Origin: Myxococcales bacterium | GTDB taxonomy: Bacteria > Myxococcota_A > Polyangia > Polyangiales > GCA-016699535 | DNA: 64,000 bases | Direction: 5' to 3' | Assembly (NCBI GenBank): GCA_020633325.1 | Contig: JACKDX010000001.1 | Location: forward strand, 558,001 to 622,000 | Notes under the pieces: generated by a model | What the model saw: only the letters and a program-made list of their open reading frames with translations | Database searches by the model: none | What the model was told of the DNA's origin: nothing | Translations under genes and position numbers: made by a program | In this document: positions 17,606 through 26,163 of the stretch, piece after piece | How positions within the stretch are numbered: position 1 is the first letter of the stretch | Layout: the number at the start of each line of letters is the position of its first letter

Positions 17606-18277
17606 CTAGTGATAGCCCGCCAAAAGTGCGCGCGAGAGAAGATACCAGCCGTCGACTGCCACAAAAAGCAGAAGTTTAAAGGGCAAGGCGATGGTGGAGG
17701 GCGAAAGCGTCTGCATGCCCAACGCAAGGGCGATATTGGCCACGACAAGATCGATGACCAAGAAGGGTAGAAAAATAAGAAAGCCGATCAGGAACGCCTC
17801 ACTGAGCTCGGTGATCAAAAATGCGGGAAAGACGACCAACAGATCGTTTCGTGTGAGGTTCTGCCGCTCAGCGACTGGACGCGCTTCCTGTGCCAAGTTG
17901 AGAAAAAGCGTCGTTTCCTTGGCGTTGGCGTGCCGGCTGAGCCACACTTTGAGAGGCTCCGCCATTTTCTCTCCCGCGCGTCGAAACGCATCGAAGCTAT
18001 GTGGTCCCAAAGGTGCATTCCAGTTGACCGAGTTGGCGGCCGGTGCCGCCGCTTCAAGCATCTCGGCGCCAACCGGCGCCATCACGTAGAGACTGAGTAT
18101 TGCAGACAGGGCCGCGATGATGATGCCGGAAGGCACCTGCGCGGTACCAAGAGCGCTGCGCAAAATTGAAAAAACCACTGAGATTTTCACAAAACTGGTG
18201 GCCGTCATGAAGACCAGAGGAAGCAACGAAAGTGCGCCGAAAAGTAGCACCATATTCATGGGAGCCGAATCCATCAC
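17606..18277 (-). CDS. sctR: SctR/FliP-family export-apparatus membrane protein
   Basis: This 223-residue protein belongs to the SctR/FliP family that forms the core of the type III export gate in the inner membrane. The first segments read LLPLVFMTATSFVKISVVFS and LRSALGTAQVPSG. ILSLYVMAPVG is as in virulence-type SctR, where FliP usually has FIMSPV. The second half has FPAFLITELSEAFLIGFLIF, LPFLVIDLVVANIALALGM and LPFKLLLFVAVDGW. It starts with GTG at 18277 overlapping the fliO stop (GTGA), or ATG at 18274. No SctS, T, U or V, ATPase or ring gene is in the window, so this is an orphan. Confidence 0.88.
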   Translation of the reverse strand: MMDSAPMNMVLLFGALSLLPLVFMTATSFVKISVVFSILRSALGTAQVPSGIIIAALSAILSLYVMAPVGAEMLEAAAPAANSVNWNAPLGPHSFDAFRRAGEKMAEPLKVWLSRHANAKETTLFLNLAQEARPVAERQNLTRNDLLVVFPAFLITELSEAFLIGFLIFLPFLVIDLVVANIALALGMQTLSPSTIALPFKLLLFVAVDGWYLLSRALLAGYH

Positions 18278-18669
18278 ATCGTTTCCTTGGCGCTTGAACG
18301 CCCTCTAGGAGCGGCGCCCGGCGCCTCTTTGCGTCCGAGAAGCGCATCAAAGCGCGTGTATGGCTTCTGCGGCGCTTGGGGCAGCTCAGAGGCAGAAAAC
18401 TCGGCGAGCACATGGGGTGCCGCTCCGTCGCCGGCTCCCAGCAACAGCGCGCGCTCGCCATAGCGCACCACATAGAGGCAGCGCCGATTGTCGAGGGGAA
18501 TACGTTCGATGACTTCTATCCAAGTGTTGCCGTGTGAGCGGCGCATGAGCGCACCTGCCCCATAACGGAGGGCAATCCATGCCAATAGCCCCATCCCCGC
18601 CAGCGCAAGCAGGCTTTGGGCAAGCATCAATCCGTAGCCGCCGCCGGCGGTGGAGGTTAGGGTTATCAC
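18274..18669 (-). CDS. fliO: FliO/MopB-like protein
   Basis: The 131-residue protein has one membrane segment (LMLAQSLLALAGMGLLAWIAL) and then the FliO-type soluble domain: WIEVIERIPLDNRRCLYVVRYGERALLLGAGD. FliO assists FliP/SctR complex assembly in flagellar systems. A Pro/Arg-rich tail follows. Start is GTG at 18669, 24 bases after the end of fadF. The stop overlaps the sctR start, so the two are translationally coupled in the order fliO-sctR. Pairing a FliO-like factor with a SctR-like gate subunit is unusual, since non-flagellar type III systems generally lack FliO. Confidence 0.8.
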   Translation of the reverse strand: MITLTSTAGGGYGLMLAQSLLALAGMGLLAWIALRYGAGALMRRSHGNTWIEVIERIPLDNRRCLYVVRYGERALLLGAGDGAAPHVLAEFSASELPQAPQKPYTRFDALLGRKEAPGAAPRGRSSAKETM

Positions 18670-18692
18670 AGCGCTTGTGGGTAGACCTACCG

Positions 18693-20813
18693 CTATAACA
18701 CCGAACGTTCAAGCACCTCGGCGACATCCAGACTCGCAATCGCCTCTTCCTTATCTGCGGCCTTTAGGCCGTCTTGAATCATGGTCACGCAGAAAGGGCA
18801 TGCTGTGGCGATGGTATTGGCGCCAGTCTCTAGGAGTTGCAACGTTCGCTTGTTATTGACGCGGTTGTCATTTTGCTCCTCCATAAACATCTGGGCGCCT
18901 CCCGCGCCGCAGCACAGCCCCCGCTCTCGGTTCCAGTCAGGCACTTCACGTAGCTCGATGCCTGGAATCGAGGCCAGAATCTGCCGCGGAGATTCATAGA
19001 TGTCGTTGTAACGACCTAAATAGCAGCTGTCATGAAAGGCTACGGTAGCTGACACGCGTTTCTTGGGTATGAGTTTCTTTTGCATCACGAGCTCTAGAAG
19101 GAAATCCGTGTGGTGAACGACGCTAAAGTGACCACCAAACGCCGGATATTCGTTTTTTAGAGTGTTAAAACAGTGTGGACAGGCGGTGAGTAGTGTTTTG
19201 CGTTGTGCACCCGACTCCGTAAGCGTTTGCACATTTGCTTGGGCTTGGTTTTGAAACACATACTCGTTACCGGCTCGCCTTGCGGGATCCCCCGTACAAC
19301 GTTCCTTCTCCCCCAGGATTGCGAAGTCGACTGCAGCGTGTTTAAGCAACTTGACGGTCGCTCGCGCAATTTTTTTTGCGCGTTCATCGTAACTCGCTGC
19401 ACAGCCCACCCAATAGACGATTCGCGCATCGGGGCGATCGGAGATCAAAGGCACATCCAGATCGTCAGCCCATCTTGGCCGATCGCGTTTGGACAGATTC
19501 CACGGATTGCCTTGGGTTTCGATGGCAGTAAAAGGCTTTTGAAGTTCTGTTGGAAACTCGGCATCCACCAACAATTTTTCGCGCCGCAGCTTTACGATTT
19601 TATCAACATAGGAAATATTGACAGGACATTCCTGTTCGCATGCGCGGCACGTTGTACATGCCCAAATGACATCGGGATGCAGGATGCCCGGCACCAACTT
19701 CACGGGAACAGCCGATCGGAAATAGGCGTTAGGGGGCGGATCCCCGCCAATTTTAAGCGGAGTCTGGGCAACAGCATTGAAAGTGTTCAGGTCTTCAAGA
19801 GCGACGAGACCGTCTGGAACGAGATGCGCTTCGCTGTCATACAAATGATCACGCAGTGCGACAGTCAAGTGCTTGGGAGACAATTTCTTATCGGTAAGAG
19901 ATGCTGGACAATGCTCGGTACAGCGCCCGCACTCGGTGCAGGTATAGAGGTCCAGCATATCTTTCCAGCTCAAATCGCTTATCGTACGAAAACCTAAAGG
20001 CTCTTCACGTTCGACGCGTCCCTCAAGATCACTGACAATAGGCAGCGTGCCACGGGGCAAGTCGCTCGCCGCAAACACATTGGGCAGAGCAGTGATGACG
20101 TGAAAATGCTTGGAGTAGGGCAATAAGTTGAGGAAAATCAACACAAAGCTTGCATGCCACCAGAACCCCGTGTGTTGTAAGATGTGAAGGGCGATGGGGC
20201 TAAGTTTGAGCTTGGCGAGCCCCATAGCGAGAAGAGAACTCGCCGGCTCACAGTATCTGAGCGCAAGCGAACGCGGATCGGCGTGCGCGTCAAGCACGAT
20301 GCTGGATGCATCATAAAGAAGATCTGCCAGCATCATGGTGATAATAATGAACAGAATCACCAGCCCTTCGGCGCTCAGGGTCATGCGTTTTGGTCGAGAA
20401 AACACACGATAGTAGACGAACACCATTGCGCCCAGCATGACCAACACTGAGAACACGTCTTTGGTAAGGCTATACCCGCTTGCAGCCCAGCTGCCTTGTG
20501 CAAGCAACCCCCAAAAGTCGAAATCTCCGTCGAAACCTCGTCCCCAGAGCATGACGCTGCGCAGTAACAGCACCAAAAATCCGAAAAAAATAAAGGTGTG
20601 GGCAATACCGGCGACAGGATAGGTGGGCATTTTTTTTTGCCCAAACCCGTACACCAAGGTGAGGCGAAGCCGCTTGGACAGCTCAGCCAAGCTACGGACC
20701 GAGAATCGGGGTTCGGCGGTGCCTACACGCAAAAGCGCCCACCGCCGCGCTGCCGAATAGGAAAAAATCGCAAGCGACAATATCAATAGCAGGGCCATGA
20801 CAGGGGGGTTCAT
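18693..20813 (-). CDS. fadF: FadF-type membrane Fe-S oxidoreductase (EtfAB:quinone oxidoreductase)
   Basis: A 706-residue protein combining a NarI-like b-type membrane region (five or six segments in the first 290 residues), two 4Fe-4S clusters (CTECGRCTEHCP, CTTCRACEQECP) and two CCG domains as in heterodisulfide reductase HdrD (CGAGGAQMF with the preceding GLCCG; TACPHCFNTLKNEYP; HDSCYLGRYNDIYE). This architecture is that of EMO/FadF, which takes electrons from EtfAB during acyl-CoA oxidation and reduces menaquinone. I start at the ATG at 20813 (GAGG about 13 bases upstream); an in-frame ATG at 20873 would add 20 residues before the first membrane segment. It heads an apparent fadF-fliO-sctR operon. 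Confidence 0.88.
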   Translation of the reverse strand: MNPPVMALLLILSLAIFSYSAARRWALLRVGTAEPRFSVRSLAELSKRLRLTLVYGFGQKKMPTYPVAGIAHTFIFFGFLVLLLRSVMLWGRGFDGDFDFWGLLAQGSWAASGYSLTKDVFSVLVMLGAMVFVYYRVFSRPKRMTLSAEGLVILFIIITMMLADLLYDASSIVLDAHADPRSLALRYCEPASSLLAMGLAKLKLSPIALHILQHTGFWWHASFVLIFLNLLPYSKHFHVITALPNVFAASDLPRGTLPIVSDLEGRVEREEPLGFRTISDLSWKDMLDLYTCTECGRCTEHCPASLTDKKLSPKHLTVALRDHLYDSEAHLVPDGLVALEDLNTFNAVAQTPLKIGGDPPPNAYFRSAVPVKLVPGILHPDVIWACTTCRACEQECPVNISYVDKIVKLRREKLLVDAEFPTELQKPFTAIETQGNPWNLSKRDRPRWADDLDVPLISDRPDARIVYWVGCAASYDERAKKIARATVKLLKHAAVDFAILGEKERCTGDPARRAGNEYVFQNQAQANVQTLTESGAQRKTLLTACPHCFNTLKNEYPAFGGHFSVVHHTDFLLELVMQKKLIPKKRVSATVAFHDSCYLGRYNDIYESPRQILASIPGIELREVPDWNRERGLCCGAGGAQMFMEEQNDNRVNNKRTLQLLETGANTIATACPFCVTMIQDGLKAADKEEAIASLDVAEVLERSVL

Positions 20814-20946
20814 ACGCTGAGTTACCTCACGAAGATTGGCCGGAGCGCGGTCCCAGATTCTTTCGGGCCCCACTGGGCAACATGTGGTTATGGGCTGCGG
20901 TCGACAGCATAGCCATTTTTAGACAAACTTCGTAAGTATTGCCCCA

Positions 20947-22530
20947 ATGCGCGCCATGGTGAGTCGATTTTATGGGATTTTTCAAGTGTTGGGCGTATCC
21001 GTCGTGTTAGCGGGATGCCAGGCGCATGCGACTCCTAGTCTCGTTCGTCTCGTGGGGGGAAAGATTCGGCCTGGGGAGTATGTGCCCCCCCGTGCTTATG
21101 AATGGTATGTGCGCGGAGAGCTTGCGTTCGCGCGTGGCGAATACGCTGTGGCCATGCAGGATTTCCAGAATACGCTGCGGGACGGCCCAGAGGATCCGTA
21201 TGTCGTGGGTCGTATCGCGGAGTGTCTCGCGTCCATGCATCGTTACAAAGCTGCTGAGCGGGTGGTTGAAGAGGCCCTCGGCAGGTACCCCTATTCTGAA
21301 GCACTTTGGCTGGTGAAGGCGAAGCTCGGGGAACGGCAAAACCAGTTGGAGGATGCCATTGATGCCTATATTCGCGCAGAAGAGACAGCGCCGTTGGGCC
21401 AGGAAGCTGCGCTTGGGATGGCACGCTTGTTGCGCAACCATGGACAACGCTTAAGGGCCGATGCGATTCTCGAGCGTTATCTCGAGCGTATCGGCCAGCC
21501 GAACGCCCAAGCTGCCAACGCGAAGCTGCGTGCCGCCATGCAAGCAGGGGACGTGGATGCTGCGAGCCAAGCGGTGACTTCTTTGCTCGATGCAGCTCCC
21601 GCTCGAGCGATGGAGATTCGGGCGTTAGCCAAAGAAGCCTATGCGGACCACGCACCTGCCTTGGCTGCGCGGTTACTCGATTCCGTCAGCCGAGGTGTCG
21701 CAGACGAAGTCCTGCGCATCGAAGCTCTGGTCGATGCCGAGCAGATCAATCGCGCGCGGGCCATTTTGGCGATATCACCGCCTGAGCGGTTTGGCGGCAT
21801 GGTATCTACGGCCCAGTTGTTCCTGCGGACTGGGCAGCCGCTTCGGGCCATTGAACTTGCGGACGCTCAGCTAAGCGCACGCGCATCTGACAGCGAAGCA
21901 CGCTTTGTCCGCGGCTTGGCCCGGTTAGAGCAGAAGCAGTTGACAGAGGCAGCTCAGGATTTTGCACTGGTCCCACCGGGCTCGAGTGACTTTGTGGCGG
22001 CGCGCTTACGGCTCGCTGAAGTTCTAAAACGGCAGGGCGCCGGCCCATTGGCGTTGGAAGTGCTGGCGCGCGCCCTCAGCGTATCGCCCAGCTCTCTTCC
22101 CCTGAGGCACGCCCTCGGACGCCTGCGCCTGACACATATAGGTTTGGATGAGGCGCTCGAATTGTTTGAAGATATTGCTGATGTGCTTTATCTCGTTGAG
22201 CGCGCGGAACTACTCGAGCTCGGGGGCGATCGTGCCGCAGCTCAGCAGACCTATGTTTCTGTTTCGCCGGCCCAGGACACGCGCTTGCCTGAGAGCGCAC
22301 AGACTCGCGTGCGCGCGGAACGCCTCTGGGCTGATCATCCCCAGCGTTCTGTGAAGATATTGCGCAAGTACGTGGAAAAGGCACCCGAAGACCTCATCGC
22401 GACCTTACGGGTGATCGAAATGTACACGATCCTGGGTGCTCGCGCTGAGGCTGAAAAGCTCGTCACCAGGGCCGAACCGTGGCTCAATGCCGCAGGCCTC
22501 AAGAGTCAGTTGGTGCAAGTGCGTCAATAG
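20947..22530 (+). CDS. TPR-repeat lipoprotein
   Basis: The 527-residue protein has an N-terminal hydrophobic stretch ending in the lipobox VVLAGC, so it is probably a lipoprotein facing the periplasm. Most of the rest is tetratricopeptide-like helix pairs: for example AYEWYVRGELAFARGEYAVA, YVVGRIAECLASMHRYKAA and ALGMARLLRNHGQRLRADA. TPR proteins are scaffolds, often for envelope machines. No enzymatic motif is seen. The start could be ATG 20947 or 20956, and neither has a clear ribosome site. Its last 7 bases overlap the convergent regulator gene. Confidence 0.82.
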   Translation: MRAMVSRFYGIFQVLGVSVVLAGCQAHATPSLVRLVGGKIRPGEYVPPRAYEWYVRGELAFARGEYAVAMQDFQNTLRDGPEDPYVVGRIAECLASMHRYKAAERVVEEALGRYPYSEALWLVKAKLGERQNQLEDAIDAYIRAEETAPLGQEAALGMARLLRNHGQRLRADAILERYLERIGQPNAQAANAKLRAAMQAGDVDAASQAVTSLLDAAPARAMEIRALAKEAYADHAPALAARLLDSVSRGVADEVLRIEALVDAEQINRARAILAISPPERFGGMVSTAQLFLRTGQPLRAIELADAQLSARASDSEARFVRGLARLEQKQLTEAAQDFALVPPGSSDFVAARLRLAEVLKRQGAGPLALEVLARALSVSPSSLPLRHALGRLRLTHIGLDEALELFEDIADVLYLVERAELLELGGDRAAAQQTYVSVSPAQDTRLPESAQTRVRAERLWADHPQRSVKILRKYVEKAPEDLIATLRVIEMYTILGARAEAEKLVTRAEPWLNAAGLKSQLVQVRQ

Positions 22531-23132
22531 TCGCCAAACAGGTCTTGTACTTTGGCATCCAGCGCCAAAGCGATTTTATACAGTGATCCTATCGAGGCGC
22601 TCGACTCCGCCCGCTCTATTTGAGAAAGTAGAGAGACCGACAAGCTGGTTCTGCGGGCGAGCTGCTTCAGTGTCAAGTCGCGATCTTTACGCAGCTTGCG
22701 TATGGTTTCCCCGATGGCACGATGCAGGCTCTCTTCGGGGCTACGCATCAATCCCTTTTTCCGCATGACCCGCTCTAAAACCTCTCGGAATGTCTCAGGA
22801 CTAAAGGGCTTCTCAAGATAATCGACCGCTTCGAGCTTCATGGACTCGACGGCGCTCTGGAGCGAGGGGTAGCCGGTGAAAATGACCACCGCCACATCGC
22901 TGTCCATGCGCCGAATCTGACGCAGCACTTCTAGCCCATCCACCTGCGGCATCATTAAGTCCAGCACCACGAGATGATAGCCGCCTGTCCGCACCTCATC
23001 TGCCACTTTGGTGGCATCCGACATGGTAGTGACCTCGTAGCCATCTTGCGTGAGGAAGGTGTCCATGTATTCACAGATCGCCTTGTCGTCATCCACCACA
23101 AGTACCCGCACTCGAGACATTGGTTTTGTCAT
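22524..23132 (-). CDS. Response regulator: receiver domain fused to XRE-type helix-turn-helix
   Basis: The first 125 of 202 residues form a receiver domain: acidic pocket VLVVDDDKAI, phospho-acceptor Asp in HLVVLDLMMPQVDG, Thr in VVIFTGYPS and Lys in DYLEKPFSPE. The last 65 residues are a Cro/CI helix-turn-helix: IRKLRKDRDLTLKQLARRTSLSV, then SLLSQIERAESSASIGSLYKIALAL. A receiver joined to an XRE domain is an uncommon output; standard regulators use OmpR, NarL or Fis-type domains. The ATG at 23132 has AAGGAA upstream. No histidine kinase is nearby. It begins 28 bases after tRNA-Pro on the same strand and may be co-transcribed with it. Confidence 0.92.
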   Translation of the reverse strand: MTKPMSRVRVLVVDDDKAICEYMDTFLTQDGYEVTTMSDATKVADEVRTGGYHLVVLDLMMPQVDGLEVLRQIRRMDSDVAVVIFTGYPSLQSAVESMKLEAVDYLEKPFSPETFREVLERVMRKKGLMRSPEESLHRAIGETIRKLRKDRDLTLKQLARRTSLSVSLLSQIERAESSASIGSLYKIALALDAKVQDLFGDY

Positions 23133-23158
23133 GGGTTTCCTTATTTCGTTTTGCGCCG

Positions 23159-23236
<78 letters not shown>

Positions 23237-23313
23237 GCATTACCGGCATTACCCCCCTTCAGGCGGGGTGTCCCCCGAGCTAAAGACAAGTCGTGCCGCT
23301 TAAGCCGGAACGG

Positions 23314-23342
23314 AAAGTATCAGTATTGCTATTGAATTTCAA
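23314..23342 (-). promoter_or_regulatory. Promoter of tRNA-Pro
   Basis: On the minus strand TTGAAA (23337-23342) and TACTTT (23314-23319) are separated by 17 bases. Transcription would start near 23307, about 70 bases before the tRNA. The leader contains a stable small hairpin, CGGGG-TGTC-CCCCG on the plus strand at 23264-23277. Confidence 0.6.
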
Positions 23343-23422
23343 CCACTGTGAATTCCAGTGTCACTCTTCGACCTGGCGGGCAGGCACGGCGAAAGTACGG
23401 TATTGATTGAGCTTTGAGCGGT

Positions 23423-24748
23423 TTACCCTACCTGCCATCGCATCATTTGATAACCGTCAGGCCCGTCTCCATCGTCAGCGAGCCAGGGGCCCAGGCGCAC
23501 CAAGCCATCGTCGTCGATGCTTGCCCCGGGCGGGAGGGCATCGGACGTCCATGCGCGGCTGAGCGTAGGGTGCCGTTGCTCAAGTGTATTTACCAACGTG
23601 GCACCTTCTTCGCGTGTCAAAGAGCAGACCCCGAGGATCACGTGTCCGCCCGGTCTGGCCAAACGCAGCGCTTGGGTGGCAATCGTGCTTTGCAAATCGT
23701 GTAGACGTTGCGGATCATCTTGGCCATAGCGCAGCAGAAGCTCCGGTCGTCGATGGACCGTGCCAAGGCCGGTACATGGCAGATCTATGAGCACTCGATC
23801 AAAGGTGCCTTCGAGGCCCGCGCATCCCACCGTCAGATCCACCGCGAGAGTTGCGAGCATTGTGAGGGGCAGCCCGAGCCGCTGAAACTCCGGCGGTAGG
23901 CGCTCAAGCTTACTTGCGTATCGATCGAGCGCGGCGACGTGGCCGCGAGGGCCCACTTGTTGTGCCAAAAGCGTAGTCTTATTGCCATGCCCCGCACACG
24001 TGTCCGCAATGCGCTCGGTCGGCTGGGCATCGAGCGCCAGCGCCATCGCCTGTGCGCCCTCCTCTTGTACACAGAACCAACCTTCTTCGTACCCTGGCAG
24101 CGTGCGTGGATTTTGGCTGTGGCGAACCAGTAAGCCGAGCGGAGATACTTGGCCAAACTTAACCTCGGCACGCGCACGGGCATGTGCGATCTTCCGCGTC
24201 AGCACCTCCCGATCGGTTCGCTCGGGGTTGATACGCAGGCCCAATGGAGGCGGCAACGGACGCTCGATGAATGCCCGGGTGCGTCTCTCCCCCAATGACT
24301 CCAGCAGCGCGTGGTGAAACCATTGCGGCAGCTCAATCCCCGGCATGGCGCAAGAGGAGGACTCGTGCTGGAGGATTTTACGTAAGAGAGCATTGGCAAA
24401 TCCCGCCACTTGCGGTCCGCGCTTTACGCGCACCAACTTGACCGCGTCGTTGACGACAGCGTGTGCCGCGCTGTGCTCTAAATAAAGTAGCTGAAAAATC
24501 GCTGTACGAAGCGCCGCTTGGGCAAACTCATCTATGGCGCGTGCCCGGCGAGCATAACGGTCTATCAGCGCATCAAGGCGGGTCAATACCCGCAGCGATC
24601 CGTAGGTAATTTCAGTGGCAAGCGCCGATTGTTCTGGCCTGAGTTTGGATCTTCTAATCGCGGCATCAAGAAGCGGAGCAGCGTATGCACCTTTTGCGAC
24701 GCGATAAAGGACCTCGGTTGCAATCGAGCGCGCGTTTGGTTCGACCAT
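23423..24748 (-). CDS. rsmB: 16S rRNA (cytosine-967-C5) methyltransferase
   Basis: RsmB methylates C967 of 16S rRNA. The 441-residue protein has the N-terminal NusB-like RNA-binding domain (ARSIATEVLYRVAKGAYAAPLL to about residue 140), then a Rossmann methyltransferase. Catalytic features are DLPCTGLGTVHRRPELL with the Pro-Cys pair and the nucleophilic Cys in HVILGVCSLTREEG. The SAM site reads RIADTCAGHGNKTTLLAQ. It is encoded alone, divergent from the receiver/GGDEF gene at 24790. Confidence 0.94.
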   Translation of the reverse strand: MVEPNARSIATEVLYRVAKGAYAAPLLDAAIRRSKLRPEQSALATEITYGSLRVLTRLDALIDRYARRARAIDEFAQAALRTAIFQLLYLEHSAAHAVVNDAVKLVRVKRGPQVAGFANALLRKILQHESSSCAMPGIELPQWFHHALLESLGERRTRAFIERPLPPPLGLRINPERTDREVLTRKIAHARARAEVKFGQVSPLGLLVRHSQNPRTLPGYEEGWFCVQEEGAQAMALALDAQPTERIADTCAGHGNKTTLLAQQVGPRGHVAALDRYASKLERLPPEFQRLGLPLTMLATLAVDLTVGCAGLEGTFDRVLIDLPCTGLGTVHRRPELLLRYGQDDPQRLHDLQSTIATQALRLARPGGHVILGVCSLTREEGATLVNTLEQRHPTLSRAWTSDALPPGASIDDDGLVRLGPWLADDGDGPDGYQMMRWQVG

Positions 24749-24789
24749 AGAACGTGGTGTAGCACGCCAGGTCGTGATAGATCACATGC

Positions 24790-25686
24790 GTGAGAACACT
24801 CATTGTGGTTGGAGAGGGTGACCCCTTCAACCTGACACTGCTCGAAGAAGCCTGCGCTTCCATGGGCCACCAGGTGCTCGGTGCTGCACGACAGGAGCAG
24901 GTGCTTGAAATCGTAGCGCGTCATCGACCCGGCTTGCTTTTGTTGGATGCAGAGCCTCCAGTCAATGGCTTGCAGATCATACGCGTGTTACGGAGTGACC
25001 GCGTCCTATCGCTTCTGCCAGTGATTTTGCTCATTGATAGTGGCAATCCATCGGTCTCTGAAGCGGCCAAAGACCTGGGTGCCGCGGACTTTGTGGTGCG
25101 TCCATATCGCGTTTTTGAGATTCAGCAGCGCGTTCGTAACGTACTCGGGTCACAAGGTGCAGGATCCGTCGAGACGAGTGCCGAATCTGCTGACATGTTG
25201 GATGAGCTCACCCAAACGAGTCGTTTAGAACAGCTGCGAATGACACTTCATTATGAGCATACCCGCGCTTTGCGGTACGGGGGTGCGCTCTCGTGCATGG
25301 TGGTGGGCGTGAGTAATCTTGATGAACTTGCGATGTGGGGCGGAGCGGCCATCATGCAGAAGACGCTCGTGCGACTGGCGGTCGAGCTTCGCTCTAGGTT
25401 GCGGGCTGTTGATCAGATATTCCGTTCAAATGTCGATGAGTTCACAGTGCTGTTGCCGGATACTGATCTAGCGGGCGCCCGAGCGTTGCGGAAGCGCATC
25501 CTGAAGAAGCCACATGCGGGGAACACAACTGCAGCTGAACCACAGCCAGTGCTCAATATTGGAATTTTTTCTCATCATCCCAGTGCTCCGATCGAGCAGA
25601 GTGAAACCCTGTTGATGGAAGCGTCTAAAGACGCGTACGGCACGCCGCGTCTGAGTGCGCCACCGACCGATGCCGAGCGCACATAG
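24790..25686 (+). CDS. Receiver domain plus degenerate GGDEF domain protein
   Basis: The 298-residue protein starts with a receiver-like domain (LIVVGEGDPFNLTLLEEAC, then LLLLDAEPPVNGLQII with an acceptor-like Asp). A region at about 150-270 follows with the GGDEF fold: LRMTLHYEHTRALRYGGALSCMVV and FRSNVDEFTVLLPDTDLAGA. The GGDEF signature is reduced to NVDEF and the acidic pocket of the receiver is partly altered (GEGD). Cyclic-di-GMP synthesis is therefore doubtful; a sensor or binding role is more likely. Start is GTG at 24790. Divergent from rsmB. Confidence 0.8.
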   Translation: MRTLIVVGEGDPFNLTLLEEACASMGHQVLGAARQEQVLEIVARHRPGLLLLDAEPPVNGLQIIRVLRSDRVLSLLPVILLIDSGNPSVSEAAKDLGAADFVVRPYRVFEIQQRVRNVLGSQGAGSVETSAESADMLDELTQTSRLEQLRMTLHYEHTRALRYGGALSCMVVGVSNLDELAMWGGAAIMQKTLVRLAVELRSRLRAVDQIFRSNVDEFTVLLPDTDLAGARALRKRILKKPHAGNTTAAEPQPVLNIGIFSHHPSAPIEQSETLLMEASKDAYGTPRLSAPPTDAERT

Positions 25687-25691
25687 AGACG

Positions 25692-26126
25692 TTATGTACT
25701 AAAGACTCGCACTAGCCATGAAACAATGCCCAATACCAGCAACACCAGCGAGACTTTTTCGACATGCAACTTGTAACATGTCATGAGCACAGGAGAGGCA
25801 TGATATGCGCCGAAAAATGCAACAGGCACAGATGCCGCCATGGTGCCAAACAGCGCGAAACCCCACGGGTTTGCCCCCCACGCCTCAAGCCACTGCATGC
25901 GCACAATGTGGGCAAAGCATGTCGTGAGCCCACAGCTCGGACAAGGTATGCCAGTAAACGCAAGCACACCGCAGGGCGGAAGTCCCAGCATTTCATGTGT
26001 GCCATACCCCAGCGGGGACGGGACCAGGAGATAGGATATGAGGATCACCCCCGCTACAAGTGCGAGCCAACCCGACCAGAGCGTTCGACGTACGTGTTGA
26101 AGATGCGGCTCTATCAGAGGTTTCAT
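25692..26126 (-). CDS. DUF2752 family membrane protein
   Basis: A 144-residue inner-membrane protein with three hydrophobic segments. The diagnostic DUF2752 motif is present as FTGIPCPSCGLTTCFAHI (about residues 57-74), with a CxxC pair beside the membrane. The function of the family is not known. The Cys pair suggests metal binding or a redox role, but nothing else here supports one. It is a single gene between the convergent GGDEF-like gene and the divergent gene at 26164. Confidence 0.85.
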   Translation of the reverse strand: MKPLIEPHLQHVRRTLWSGWLALVAGVILISYLLVPSPLGYGTHEMLGLPPCGVLAFTGIPCPSCGLTTCFAHIVRMQWLEAWGANPWGFALFGTMAASVPVAFFGAYHASPVLMTCYKLHVEKVSLVLLVLGIVSWLVRVFST

Positions 26127-26163
26127 GCTAATATTGAACGGGTGCTCGAAAATGCCTTAGCTT

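Noticed and set aside
17606..18277. Reading the sctR gene as a plain flagellar fliP
   Set aside because: YVMAPVG and the lack of an N-terminal signal peptide favour SctR, though the FliO neighbour keeps FliP possible.
19203..19997. 264-residue open frame on the plus strand
   Set aside because: It is antisense to the Fe-S cluster part of fadF, whose motifs are clear.
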